NCBI RefSeq assembly: GCF_012927185.1
Contig: NZ_JABBGB010000001.1
Location: forward strand, 1,798,001 to 1,862,000
Length of the DNA stretch: 64,000 nucleotides
Direction: 5' to 3'
Origin: Pseudoflavitalea sp. G-6-1-2
Lineage (GTDB): Bacteria; Bacteroidota; Bacteroidia; Chitinophagales; Chitinophagaceae
Below, one piece after another: positions 17,224 through 26,794 of this stretch. A program made the translations under genes and the position numbers. The notes beneath the pieces were generated by a model. That model was not told the DNA's origin. It saw only the letters and a list, made by a program, of their open reading frames with translations, and did no database searches. Each line of letters starts with the position of its first letter. The stretch's first letter is position 1.

Positions 17224-18318
17224 CTAATACTTGAAAGTGGGGCAGAGACTCTGGCGGCGATCACCGTTGTAATCATCATAGAACCCGCGTTTCATCAATG
17301 CAAACTCCAGTGCGCCGCGGCGGTTGTTGTACTGCTTCAGCGTCGAAGTGGTTACATCGTATGTAAAGGTAAGGCGGATACTCTTCCATTCAAATCCTAT
17401 CATGGGAATAATAGCGTCGTTGGGACGGTAATAAAGGCCACCAAGCACCTGCATCTCACCTTCGTCGGCCAGGTTGTACTGGGCGTAAGCGCCACCCACC
17501 ACTTCGGAGGCATTGGCCTGACGGGAGTAGTACACCATGGGGTTCACAATCACATCGTCATTAACTTTAACGCTGGCATTGGCGAATGCGGTATAACGGA
17601 TAGGTATGCGCGATTCTGTGCTGAGCGGATCGGTGCTGAAGAAAGATTCGCGTGGCCTGTTGATATGCCAGGCAGAAACCCCTGCATTGAGATACACTTT
17701 ATCGTTGGGGAAGAATGCGTAATTGAAGCCCATCTGCACATCGAGATAACTCACGCTGTTATTGTCGAGAATGGCGTTGGTAGGCAGTTTGCTGTCGAAG
17801 AACTCGCCATCGAACTGATCGGGGAACTTAAGATCTGCTGAGTTCACTCGTTTGTTGGCCCATCCAAGGTTGAAGCCTGCTGAGATGAGGTGAGCTACTC
17901 CAACCATCTGGTGATAAGCCACCGAGCCATATATTTTTGTTGAGGTGAGACTTCCTGAACCGGCCTGATCGCGAAGAATGAGACCGCCGATACCTAGCCA
18001 TCCTGATGCGATCTTATCACGGAACACCTGCGCATCGCCCCAAACGCTGTATGTTTTGTAGGGCATGGTCATGATACTGCTCCACTGGTTTCTGTAATTG
18101 GCGCCGATTCTGTAATCGGCATCAGGAATGAAACCGGTATTGGCCGGGTTGGTGCTGAGTGGCGAATTGAACCATTGGGAAAAGTGCATATCCTGTGCGG
18201 ATAGATTTCCCATGAGCAACAACCCACTCAGGGTAAGCAACAGGGACAGTTTGCTGCGCCTGCCCGACCGCATGGTCCGGCTGCACTTCGCTACTGATTT
18301 CTGATGGTTGGTGTTCAT
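17224..18318 (-). CDS. PorP/SprF-family type IX secretion outer-membrane protein
   Basis: The 364-residue protein shows the hallmark PorP/SprF start after the signal peptide (AQDMHFSQWFNSPLSTNPANTG, about 41-62) and a beta-barrel-like remainder with the family features YRNQWSSI and FNLGWANKRV. These proteins partner with type B C-terminal-domain cargo of the type IX secretion system and help anchor it at the outer membrane. The cargo is encoded 11 bp upstream (18330-22049). About 40 residues precede the hydrophobic signal segment (LLLTLSGLLLMG), so the true start may be a little further in. Confidence 0.93.
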   Translation of the reverse strand: MNTNHQKSVAKCSRTMRSGRRSKLSLLLTLSGLLLMGNLSAQDMHFSQWFNSPLSTNPANTGFIPDADYRIGANYRNQWSSIMTMPYKTYSVWGDAQVFRDKIASGWLGIGGLILRDQAGSGSLTSTKIYGSVAYHQMVGVAHLISAGFNLGWANKRVNSADLKFPDQFDGEFFDSKLPTNAILDNNSVSYLDVQMGFNYAFFPNDKVYLNAGVSAWHINRPRESFFSTDPLSTESRIPIRYTAFANASVKVNDDVIVNPMVYYSRQANASEVVGGAYAQYNLADEGEMQVLGGLYYRPNDAIIPMIGFEWKSIRLTFTYDVTTSTLKQYNNRRGALEFALMKRGFYDDYNGDRRQSLCPTFKY

Positions 18319-18329
18319 GTGAAAATGAT

Positions 18330-21300
18330 TTATCGGATCAATGTAATGTCTCCGCGTTTAGACAATTTTGTACCATCTGTGAACACCACTTCGAGTGTGT
18401 ACACATAAACATCCATCGGTTGCAATTGTCCTTTGAATGTGCCATCCCATGCGCCGAAGCGTGAATTGGTTTCGTATACCATTTGTCCGTTCCGGTTATA
18501 GATTCTCCAGAGCATGGAATGGATGCCAAATCCTTCTACCTTGATGGTGCTGTTTCTTCCTCCTCGTCCGGGAGTGAAGGCATTGGGTACATCGAGGAGT
18601 GGCCTTACGATGGCATCTACCATCTTGGCTTCTGTTGTATCGGAACAGCCGTATTGGTTGAAAGTGATCAGTCGCGCAAGGTAGTTGGCCGAGGCGTTGT
18701 ATTGATGCATGGTGGTATCCATGTTGTTCTTCAGTCTTTCTTCTCCATCTCCGAATTCCCATTTGTAATTGGTTCCACCAATGGATTGGTTGTAGAAGAT
18801 CACTGGTTTATTTGCCACCGCTGTTTTGGGCTCGAAGTCAAATGCTGCGAGTGGTTTTGGATTCACTGTGATGGTGAAGCTGGTATCGTGCACTTTGTTG
18901 CAGGTGCTTTCGTCATATGCCCTCAGTTTAACAACATAGGTGTTCAGGTTGGGGTACAGGTGAGTTGGACTTTCTTCGGTGGATGTAGTTCCGTCTCCGA
19001 AGTCCCACTCAAATCGGGTACCACCTATTGAAGTATTGGTGAATACTGCGGTGTATGGCTGACAGCCCATCGGTGGAGTCTGAAACTGTGCCCTCACATT
19101 GGCTGCGATACGCAGGTTCTTTGTAAGTGTGTCTGGTGCGTTACAATAAGCAGGATTCTGTACTATCAGTTTTACAGGATATGTGCCGGGACCGAAGAAT
19201 GTGTGGTTGATGTCGTCTGCATTTCTTACAACACCTGGTGCGCCATCACCCCATTCCCATCTGAAAGTGTTGCCATCGAAATCCGGGCCTGCGGCTGGTT
19301 TAATAGTGGTATTGTCGAAAGTGTATTCAGTAGAGTTACATGCACCGATTTTGGTGAAGTTGAAATCAGGGATAGCGGGATTGTTGCCAACTTCGATGAA
19401 GATATATGCAGTATCTGTAACGTTACAAGTATTGGGGTCTTCAACCACCAGCCTTACACGGTGTCTGCCAACCAGGTCGAATCTATGTGATGCATCTGAT
19501 GTAGGTCCTGTAACATCGTCGGCACCGTCATCGTCGAAATCCCACTTGTATGTTTTACCATTATTGATGGTGTCGCGGAAATCAACTGTGAAAGGGGCAC
19601 ATCCTCTGGAATCTGGCTTTCCTTTGTAGAATGATTTCGGTGCAGAGATCACACCCGCAAAGTTGAAGCGGATCTTCACTGCAGCGAGGTTACATCCCGT
19701 ACCACCGGTTCCGTTTACCTGACTCCAAACATTGGGTGTTACAGGGAAAGGCGTAGTGATCGGCATGCCGAACCCCTTAAAACAGTTGGCACAGATGGCC
19801 TGATAGATCACGCCAAGTTCATCGTAGCGGCTGGTTCCTCCATCTACGTGTTCTCCCTCACCGCCGTTCTGTCCGAAATAAGATCCGTAGAGCAGTCCGG
19901 CTGCATTCTTCTCCATCACAAAGAAGTAGAAGTCGCGGCCATCGGTGATGCTTTTCATCTGGTCTTTCAGTGGCATATTGCTGATGCCGCCAGTGGCGTA
20001 GGGATCCGTATTGGTATCGATCCATCCACCCCATCCTGAAATGTATATGTTCTCGCAACGGTCTACGAGAAAAGCCACCGGAGAGATATTCGGTTGTTTG
20101 GAACCGTTACCCCATGTAGTGGAATATTCAACTCCGGAAAGATCCTGCTTGAATTTTACAATGAACTGACTTGCTCCGGGTTTATTGTATGGTGCATTCA
20201 CAATGGGCCAGTTGCCACCTTCGGTAATGCCCATTACGTATGGAAAATATTTTCTGTCGAAACGGATGCCGTATATCGCATCATAGTTCTGCGTTCCGAG
20301 ATAAGTGCGTTTGATGATTCTGGAACCGTCGTTTGCTATCTGCATCACATAACCATCATAGCCGCCACCGGGCCTTGGCTGATACACACCGGCAGGGCTG
20401 CCATCGAGATCGGGTGTGTTGGTTACGCCTGCAACATAAATGTCTTTTGTAACAGGATGTACTGCCAGTACAAATGCGCCGTCGTATCCTGCTCCGCCGA
20501 GGTAGGAAGTCCAAACCAGGTCGTCGCAGTTTTTATTCAGTTTCAATACTACTCCATCCTGCGCGCCACCGAAGTTGGGCTGAAACACGCCGGCAGTTGT
20601 AGGCCAGTCGCTTGATTGCGTTTGCGCGGCAACATATACATTGTCGTCTCCGTCTACTACCACTTCACTTCTGGAATCATCGCCGTAAAAACGAAGTGTT
20701 TCTTTGGGGCCATCGCCACCACTGCGCATTTTATCGTACACATTCACGCAATCCTTATCCCGGCCACCAATACGAATGGCACCGATCAGGTCGCGGCCAT
20801 CCACACTGATCTTTGCAACAAAGAGATCGGCATTGTCTCCTGAACCAGTGGAGATAGTTTTGGTTGCAGGAAATGACGAGCCGGAATAAGTTCGTCCCAG
20901 TACTATTACATTACCTGCCTTATCGCAGATGAGACTATGCGGAAGATCGTGGCTCAGGCCTCCGAGATAGGTTGCCCAGGCTCTTTGTCCGTTTGGTGTG
21001 AATTTGAAAATACCTACATCGAGGGCATTGCTGTTCGCTGGACCCTGGTATTCGGTTTTGTATGCACCCGGACTGGTTCTGAAGCCCGTTCCGAATACGA
21101 TACTTCCTGAGTAGAGAGAACCATCGGGGCCAGGAGTGGCAGTGAATCCGAACTCATTGGCTTTCGATCCGGTGAAGGAAACAAATATCACAGTAGGGTC
21201 GATAATCAATGTGCTGTTGCCTGAATATTCTTTTACGTTGAATGTAACAGTATTGCTGTTGGCCAGCTGAAAGCGGCAGTCCACATCTTTCTTTCCATTG

Positions 21301-22049
21301 GCCATATCGAACTGATAGGCGTATGGATAACGTTCGCGAACAGTACCCACAGATGTTTTGATCAGCAGCTCCTGATTGCGGATAGACAATTTATCTGCAC
21401 CGGTGTAACGCATTCTTATCTGACGCGGATCGCCGCCAGGATGAACAATGATATCGTATTTGAGATTTCCGTAATCGGAGTAATAACGTACATCGATATT
21501 GGGATAGATGCTCTTGTAAGTAACACCCTGATAGGAACCAACATTGCGCGCCCATTTGGAAGGATCATTACCGAGGAAGTAATTCGCTTCATCGGATATC
21601 AGTTTATCAGGTACGATCTCTGCATTGGGATTGCCGCCTTCGAACTCTACCATATAAGTATGTGCGCGGATGGGCATACTCAGGGGGGGAATGGGATTTC
21701 CACCACCACCGCCTGAACCATTGTCGGGATGTTCGGGATCGAAACTGTTGGTACTTGCTGAAGATCTGTTACGGGGAGGTCTGGAGACAGGGCCACCGCC
21801 TTTGCCATCTTTTTTTCCGTGGAATTGTTCCTGTGCAATTTTAAGATCGGCGGGGTTGCGCTGGTCTACTGTAAAACCACGGGCCGTCAGAAAGAAGGCT
21901 CCGGTATTCAGTTGTCCTTTGAATTTAATGTCTTTATCCCACTGTCCTTTATTCTGAACAAATTCAAAAGGTTCTACATCACTCTGCGCAGCAGCTTTCA
22001 GTGTGGCAAAGCAAAGCAAAGCAACGGCTATCAGATTTTTCCTGCCCAA
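18330..22049 (-). CDS. Giant type IX-secreted PKD-repeat adhesin-like protein (gliding motility-associated CTD)
   Basis: The 1239-residue protein starts at TTG 22049, as no in-frame ATG or GTG fits the signal peptide (LIAVALLCFATLKAAAQ). In order it has an N-terminal DUF7948-like domain (EPFEFVQNKGQWDKDI, about 25-270), a beta-propeller with SBBP-type repeats (YLGGLSHD, YLGGAGYDGAFV, about 300-790), four PKD domains (about 800-1149, each with a W-x-F/W-G-D-G or WDFDDD core), and a type B sorting domain (about 1150-1239, VPNAFTPG to the end). It should be exported by Sec, then by type IX secretion, and held at the surface by the adjacent PorP/SprF protein. A surface adhesion, gliding or binding role is likely. 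Confidence 0.92.
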   Translation of the reverse strand: MGRKNLIAVALLCFATLKAAAQSDVEPFEFVQNKGQWDKDIKFKGQLNTGAFFLTARGFTVDQRNPADLKIAQEQFHGKKDGKGGGPVSRPPRNRSSASTNSFDPEHPDNGSGGGGGNPIPPLSMPIRAHTYMVEFEGGNPNAEIVPDKLISDEANYFLGNDPSKWARNVGSYQGVTYKSIYPNIDVRYYSDYGNLKYDIIVHPGGDPRQIRMRYTGADKLSIRNQELLIKTSVGTVRERYPYAYQFDMANGKKDVDCRFQLANSNTVTFNVKEYSGNSTLIIDPTVIFVSFTGSKANEFGFTATPGPDGSLYSGSIVFGTGFRTSPGAYKTEYQGPANSNALDVGIFKFTPNGQRAWATYLGGLSHDLPHSLICDKAGNVIVLGRTYSGSSFPATKTISTGSGDNADLFVAKISVDGRDLIGAIRIGGRDKDCVNVYDKMRSGGDGPKETLRFYGDDSRSEVVVDGDDNVYVAAQTQSSDWPTTAGVFQPNFGGAQDGVVLKLNKNCDDLVWTSYLGGAGYDGAFVLAVHPVTKDIYVAGVTNTPDLDGSPAGVYQPRPGGGYDGYVMQIANDGSRIIKRTYLGTQNYDAIYGIRFDRKYFPYVMGITEGGNWPIVNAPYNKPGASQFIVKFKQDLSGVEYSTTWGNGSKQPNISPVAFLVDRCENIYISGWGGWIDTNTDPYATGGISNMPLKDQMKSITDGRDFYFFVMEKNAAGLLYGSYFGQNGGEGEHVDGGTSRYDELGVIYQAICANCFKGFGMPITTPFPVTPNVWSQVNGTGGTGCNLAAVKIRFNFAGVISAPKSFYKGKPDSRGCAPFTVDFRDTINNGKTYKWDFDDDGADDVTGPTSDASHRFDLVGRHRVRLVVEDPNTCNVTDTAYIFIEVGNNPAIPDFNFTKIGACNSTEYTFDNTTIKPAAGPDFDGNTFRWEWGDGAPGVVRNADDINHTFFGPGTYPVKLIVQNPAYCNAPDTLTKNLRIAANVRAQFQTPPMGCQPYTAVFTNTSIGGTRFEWDFGDGTTSTEESPTHLYPNLNTYVVKLRAYDESTCNKVHDTSFTITVNPKPLAAFDFEPKTAVANKPVIFYNQSIGGTNYKWEFGDGEERLKNNMDTTMHQYNASANYLARLITFNQYGCSDTTEAKMVDAIVRPLLDVPNAFTPGRGGRNSTIKVEGFGIHSMLWRIYNRNGQMVYETNSRFGAWDGTFKGQLQPMDVYVYTLEVVFTDGTKLSKRGDITLIR

Positions 22050-22121
22050 GATATCTTTTTTACAAATTACAGAAATAAAACGTCTTATCGATGCGAACAG
22101 GCCGGAACGCCTGTTGATTTT

Positions 22122-24233
22122 TTATGATATTTTGCTCCAGGCGGTTTTGCCTTGCAGGGATTGCAGATAGTTTTTGAGGCGCAAATTTTCAGGTGAACTG
22201 AGGTCGGGGTCTGTATCGATGATCCGGCCAGCCATTTCCTTTGCCAGTTCGAGCCATTCTCTGTCTTGCAGAATATTTGCGAGCTTGAAATTAAGCATTC
22301 CACTCTGCCTGGTTCCTTCGATATCTCCGGGGCCTCTCAACTCCAGGTCTTTTTCTGCAATCTTGAATCCGTCGGTGGTTGCAACCATTGTTTTTAACCT
22401 TTCGAGCGCATCATTGTTCAGTTTCGAGCCTGTTAATAAAATGCAAAAGCTCTTTTCTCCTCCGCGGCCTACACGACCTCTCAACTGATGCAGTTGCGAT
22501 AACCCGAATTTCTCTGCGCTTTCTATCACCATTACACTTGCATTCGGAACGTCAACGCCCACTTCTATCACTGTGGTGGCAACCATGATTTGAGTATCAT
22601 GTTCCTTAAAACGTTGCATATTGGTTTCGCGTATCTCGTTGGTCTGCCGGCCATGTACCATGCTGATCCAGAACTTCGGTTCCGGGAAATATGCTTTTAC
22701 ATTTTCATATCCTTTCATCAGGTTCTCATAGTCCATCTTTTCGGATTCTTCTATGAGTGGGAAGATGATGTATGCCTGTCGTCCTTTTTCGATTTCGGAT
22801 CGTATAAATCCCATCACCTGACTGCGTGCCTGTTCATAACGATGTACGGTTTGAATGGGCTTTCGGTTGGGTGGCAGTTCGTCCATTACCGAATAATCGA
22901 GGTCGCCATAAGCAGTCATGGCAAGTGTGCGGGGGATAGGGGTGGCCGTCATTACCAGCATATGTGGCGGAATGGGGGCTTTGGCCCAGAGCTTGGCGCG
23001 CTGTGCCACTCCGAAGCGGTGCTGTTCATCAACGATGGCCAGACCGAGGTTATGGAAGACCACAGGATCTTCCACCAAGGCATGTGTACCCACCAGCAAA
23101 TGAATGGCTCCTGCTTCCAGTTCTTCCAGTATTTTTTTTCTTTCTGCTTTTTTGGTAGAGCCTGTGAGGATCTTCACATTCACAGGAAGATCGCGCAGCA
23201 GCTTTTCGATATTCGCAAAATGCTGACGCGCCAGAATTTCGGTAGGCGCCATCAGGCAGCTCTGATAGCCGTTGTCTGCTGCAATCAGCATCACCAGCAA
23301 TGCCACGATGGTTTTGCCACTTCCTACATCACCCTGCAGCAGGCGGTTCATTTGTTTGCCGCTGCCTGTATCCTTTCTGATCTCTTTCACCACCCGCTTC
23401 TGTGCGCCGGTGAGTTGAAAGGGAAGATGTTTTTCGTAAAATGTATTGAACAATTCCCCTACCTGCGAAAACACTACGCCACGCGAATAACGATGTCGCT
23501 GCGACTTCACCAGTCCCATTCGCAGCTGCGCCACAAAGAACTCTTCGAATTTCAGTCGGTTCATGGCAGCCTGCCATGCTTCGGGGCCGGGTGGGAAATG
23601 AATATGCTGCAATGCCTGGAAACGCGGTACCAGTTTGGTTTCGCGAAGAATATCGTCTGGCAGGTTTTCGGGAAGATCTTTCTCTCTCAGCTGTGCCAGC
23701 AATGTTTGGGTGAGCTTACCGATCTGTCTCCCGCCGAGTGACCGGGCCTTGAGCTTTTCGGTGGTGGGATAAACAGGTTCGAGGTAGTTCTTGGTTTCTG
23801 TGCCGGTTTCCTGCAGGGATTCAATTTCAGGATGCGTCATCTGAGGCTGTCCCTGAAAGAAACTAACCTTTCCGTATACCCGAAATCCTGATCCGATCTG
23901 CAATGTTTTTTCCATCCAGGTTATTCCCTGGAACCAGATCAGCTCCATGATGCCTGAACTATCGCGGATCTCAGCTACGAGGCGTTTGGCTCTCTTTTCT
24001 CCGATGATGGATACGCTGGTGATCCTTCCTGCAATCTGAATGAAATCTGTGTTGGGCGTAATATCCCTGATCAGATTCACCTTGGTGCGGTCCACATGCC
24101 TGAAAGGGAAATATTCCAGCAGGTCTTTGAAGGTGAAGATGTTCAATTCCTTGCGGATCATCTCACCACGTTGGGGGCCTACACCTTTCAGGTATTCAAT
24201 GGGACTGGATAATATGTTCGCTATTCCGGAAAT
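22122..24233 (-). CDS. recG: ATP-dependent DNA helicase RecG
   Basis: It contains the RecG wedge/OB domain (SPIEYLKGVGPQRGEMIRKE), Walker A (LLQGDVGSGKTIVALL), the DEQHRFG motif II (motif DExH), TATPIPRTLAM (motif III), and motifs V/VI (VIEVGVDVPNASVMVIE, QLRGRVGRG). The role is branch migration and fork reversal in recombination and repair. The start is a problem. Homology should begin just before SPIEYLKG, but there is no ATG, GTG or TTG there. I give ATT 24233 as a provisional start. ATG 24161 would cut into the conserved N-terminus, and longer starts would run into the divergent lipoprotein gene. A -7 element at 24251-24258 fits a start near 24233. Confidence 0.9.
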   Translation of the reverse strand: MSGIANILSSPIEYLKGVGPQRGEMIRKELNIFTFKDLLEYFPFRHVDRTKVNLIRDITPNTDFIQIAGRITSVSIIGEKRAKRLVAEIRDSSGIMELIWFQGITWMEKTLQIGSGFRVYGKVSFFQGQPQMTHPEIESLQETGTETKNYLEPVYPTTEKLKARSLGGRQIGKLTQTLLAQLREKDLPENLPDDILRETKLVPRFQALQHIHFPPGPEAWQAAMNRLKFEEFFVAQLRMGLVKSQRHRYSRGVVFSQVGELFNTFYEKHLPFQLTGAQKRVVKEIRKDTGSGKQMNRLLQGDVGSGKTIVALLVMLIAADNGYQSCLMAPTEILARQHFANIEKLLRDLPVNVKILTGSTKKAERKKILEELEAGAIHLLVGTHALVEDPVVFHNLGLAIVDEQHRFGVAQRAKLWAKAPIPPHMLVMTATPIPRTLAMTAYGDLDYSVMDELPPNRKPIQTVHRYEQARSQVMGFIRSEIEKGRQAYIIFPLIEESEKMDYENLMKGYENVKAYFPEPKFWISMVHGRQTNEIRETNMQRFKEHDTQIMVATTVIEVGVDVPNASVMVIESAEKFGLSQLHQLRGRVGRGGEKSFCILLTGSKLNNDALERLKTMVATTDGFKIAEKDLELRGPGDIEGTRQSGMLNFKLANILQDREWLELAKEMAGRIIDTDPDLSSPENLRLKNYLQSLQGKTAWSKIS

Positions 24234-24250
24234 GCTAAATAGTTTAGGGC

Positions 24251-24258
24251 AAAAATAA
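24251..24258 (-). promoter_or_regulatory. Putative -7 promoter element of recG
   Basis: TATTTTTG on the minus strand matches TAnnTTTG. It sits 17 bp upstream of the provisional recG start, so a transcript begun here cannot include the longer upstream reading frame. Confidence 0.45.
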
Positions 24259-24307
24259 GGAGTGGGAAGGGAAAAGGACGCAAAGATCGACGGTAATAAA
24301 TCTTTAC

Positions 24308-24315
24308 TAGATTTG
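24308..24315 (+). promoter_or_regulatory. Putative -7 promoter element of the lipoprotein gene
   Basis: TAGATTTG matches TAnnTTTG exactly, 31 bp before the ATG at 24347. The 24.24-24.35 kb gap is thus a compact divergent promoter region. Confidence 0.5.
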
Positions 24316-24346
24316 TGCCCGGTTTCAGACCCCCTAACCCAATCAT

Positions 24347-25057
24347 ATGCGTTTATTCCCAATAGCTTCCCTGTTGCTGATTGCAGCAGTTTCCTGTTCA
24401 AAGCCAGGCACTCCCGAAATGTCGGGTGATACCCTTTTTTCGCTGGATGCCAAAACAAAGACCTGGCTGCTTCCTGTAAAACTGAACGATACCTGGACGT
24501 TCTCCAGCGACAAAGGCAATACACGTGTGTATACTGTTCAGCATAAAACAAATTACAATACTCCCGACGTACAGAGCATGCCCGAAGGCGCAGCTAAAAG
24601 TTTTTACCGATCGGAGTATGAAACTATTTTGCTTGAAAGAACAGATGCAGGCCGTTCGTCTGCTTACACGGAAGCTATCGAAATGCTGTTTTTTGCAGCG
24701 CCTGCGCATCCCATGGATTCTTTCAATGTGATTGAACCAATCAGGAAGGGCTATCCCGGCCGTGGGTATATGAAAGTTACTTTCTTCGACTACAATGGCG
24801 GTGTGAACAGCAATATCCTTCCTGCTTACAATATGGAAAAACTGCCCGCATTCTCCACGTTCAATTCCGGTACAAGAAATTACACCAGCGTGCTGAAGTG
24901 TGCTTCCGGATACGATAAAGAAGTGGTATTGCCCGTTTCTTCAGGCGGAACCATCATTCAGCAAAAGCGTGCAGTGAACGAAGTTTGGTACGATAAGCAG
25001 TTCGGCATCGTTTACTTCGCAGATGTACATGGCGAAAAGTGGACACGCTCCAACTGA
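24347..25057 (+). CDS. Hypothetical lipoprotein
   Basis: The 236-residue product has a lipoprotein signal peptide (LLLIAAVSC, lipobox Cys17). The rest is beta-rich with no motif I recognise. It ends one base before the stop of the convergent glycosyltransferase gene. An outer- or inner-membrane-anchored periplasmic protein is likely. The function is unknown. Confidence 0.7.
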   Translation: MRLFPIASLLLIAAVSCSKPGTPEMSGDTLFSLDAKTKTWLLPVKLNDTWTFSSDKGNTRVYTVQHKTNYNTPDVQSMPEGAAKSFYRSEYETILLERTDAGRSSAYTEAIEMLFFAAPAHPMDSFNVIEPIRKGYPGRGYMKVTFFDYNGGVNSNILPAYNMEKLPAFSTFNSGTRNYTSVLKCASGYDKEVVLPVSSGGTIIQQKRAVNEVWYDKQFGIVYFADVHGEKWTRSN

Positions 25058-25058
25058 T

Positions 25059-26681
25059 CTACTCTTTCACATATATTTCAATCCATGAATTGCTGCTCGG
25101 CTTGCGCGTAGCAGGGAATACATCTACCTGTTTGTAGTCTTTCAGCAGCGCCTCCCTGATCTTGAACGGATAGAAATTATTGGCGTAAGGAATGTATTCG
25201 TACAGCACCAGATCGTAATGTTTCTTGTGGATGCGATCTACAAACATCTCCGTTTGTTTTTCAAACATGCCTACTCCCTGATGGAACCAGAGCGGATAAT
25301 GATCTCCTGTTTCGAGTGAGTAAGGGATCTCAGCTGCAAGCGGCGTCAGCTCAGACATATTGAGCACTTTGAGGGCTTTGTTGTTTTTCACCAGCGGCAT
25401 TGCCATCAATCTTTCAATGCCATCTACCGTAGGACCCGGAACCAGGATCTTTTCAAACGATTTCAGTTTGGGGATACGCCATTCGCTGAGCGGAACATCG
25501 GTGGTATCGAGGCTAACGATATAAGTATTGCGGTTTACTGTATTCGCATAGGTAATGCCGTTATAAGTGGTAGTGGTGTACTGCTCGCCGCCTCCCTTGA
25601 ATACGAATCTTTCAAAATACTTCCAGAACATATGGCTCCACCAGAGCAGCACTCCGGCTGTTCCGATGATGAGCGCTTTTCTTTGATTAAAATCAATTGG
25701 CAGCAGTGCCGCCAGCAAAGTGAATATGAAGATGAAGGCAAAACTGTGGAAGAAAATATTGTTGTCGGCAGGCACATAGCTGGTAACCTGAAAAATGGCC
25801 GCTTCTGCGAGAATGCCCAGTGTAAGCAATGAAAATATCATCTGTGGCCTGTTGCGCCAGTATTCTTTCCAGTTCTTAATAGTGGCCATCAGCAGCAGTG
25901 CAATGATGAAGAGGTAGAACTTCAGCCACATGCTGCCCGTCATGAACTCCTGTAAAATATCTCTGATCGAAACCCTCGATGTATGCGGCGGCTGGCCATG
26001 GTTGAACCAGTAACCGAAACCGTATTTGGTGAAAGGCAATATCATCAGCAGGGCCGTAATGATGGCCGAGCCTGCAAAAACCAGCAATGGCAACCATTTC
26101 TTACTGGTGAGTGCATTGTAAAAAAGCAGGGCGAAGCAGAGCAGAAACCCAAGTGCGCCGCCATCCTGTTTGGTGAAGAAAGAAAAGAACAGGAACATGC
26201 CTGCGGGTATCAGCCAGAGCTGTTGTTTGTTGCTCTGTGTGCCCATCAGATATTTCAGCAGAAAGGCTATGCCGATGAGTTCATACACAATCACAGTATG
26301 ATTGTACCAGGGCCAGTAATTCAAGAACGAGTAGGAGAGGCTGAATAGCAGTACTCCGAGGAAACGCAGTCCTGGCTGAACTTTTAGGCTTTTGGCAATC
26401 GAGAGGAAAGCAAAGCCGCTCAGCAGATTGATGAATGCCTGCGCCTTCACCAGTGTAATCAGTTGTGCACCGAATATCTTAAAGAATGCAGCAGGAATTA
26501 CCCAGTACATATATCCGAGTGGAATGCCGAAGTCTTTATAAGGCAGCTGTCCGATACTCATACGGTAGGCGCCTTCCCAGCTAAGGAAAATATTGATCCG
26601 GTAGGGGAATACGGCGAAGAGGGGGGCGATCGCAATTACAACGATCACCAGGATTTCGGCAATTGCCAGTAAACGTTTCAT
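25059..26681 (-). CDS. GT-C-like multi-span membrane glycosyltransferase (GT39/PMT_2-like)
   Basis: From ATG 26681 the protein has 540 residues: about ten membrane helices over the first 370, then a roughly 160-residue soluble C-terminal domain. The first external loop holds the acidic-aromatic segment INIFLSWEGAYRM (Glu36), where GT-C enzymes of the GT39/ArnT type keep their catalytic acidic residue, followed by LPYKDFGIPLGYMYW. Such enzymes use polyprenyl-phosphate sugars as donors. It is divergent, 113 bp from the operon predicted to make a polyprenyl-phosphoryl-arabinofuranose, so it may be the enzyme that uses that donor. Acceptor and sugar are inferred, not shown. A longer in-frame ATG at 26759 exists, but its promoter-like element at 26687-26694 argues against it. 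Confidence 0.72.
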   Translation of the reverse strand: MKRLLAIAEILVIVVIAIAPLFAVFPYRINIFLSWEGAYRMSIGQLPYKDFGIPLGYMYWVIPAAFFKIFGAQLITLVKAQAFINLLSGFAFLSIAKSLKVQPGLRFLGVLLFSLSYSFLNYWPWYNHTVIVYELIGIAFLLKYLMGTQSNKQQLWLIPAGMFLFFSFFTKQDGGALGFLLCFALLFYNALTSKKWLPLLVFAGSAIITALLMILPFTKYGFGYWFNHGQPPHTSRVSIRDILQEFMTGSMWLKFYLFIIALLLMATIKNWKEYWRNRPQMIFSLLTLGILAEAAIFQVTSYVPADNNIFFHSFAFIFIFTLLAALLPIDFNQRKALIIGTAGVLLWWSHMFWKYFERFVFKGGGEQYTTTTYNGITYANTVNRNTYIVSLDTTDVPLSEWRIPKLKSFEKILVPGPTVDGIERLMAMPLVKNNKALKVLNMSELTPLAAEIPYSLETGDHYPLWFHQGVGMFEKQTEMFVDRIHKKHYDLVLYEYIPYANNFYPFKIREALLKDYKQVDVFPATRKPSSNSWIEIYVKE

Positions 26682-26686
26682 GTAAA

Positions 26687-26694
26687 CAAATATA
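26687..26694 (-). promoter_or_regulatory. Putative -7 promoter element directly before the GT-C gene
   Basis: TATATTTG on the minus strand matches TAnnTTTG. Only 5 bp separate it from the ATG at 26681, so the mRNA would be leaderless or nearly so. Confidence 0.45.
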
Positions 26695-26794
26695 CTGACC
26701 AGGCCGATAAACCGGAAATACAGGCTCTTACCATTTCGTAGTATTGCGCTATAACCCAAATGGTGCTATCTTGTGCCCCAGATATGGGTCGCGC

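Noticed and set aside
26682-26759. N-terminal extension of the GT-C gene to ATG 26759
   Set aside because: It would place a promoter-like element inside the coding region, and the extra 26 residues do not form part of the first membrane helix.
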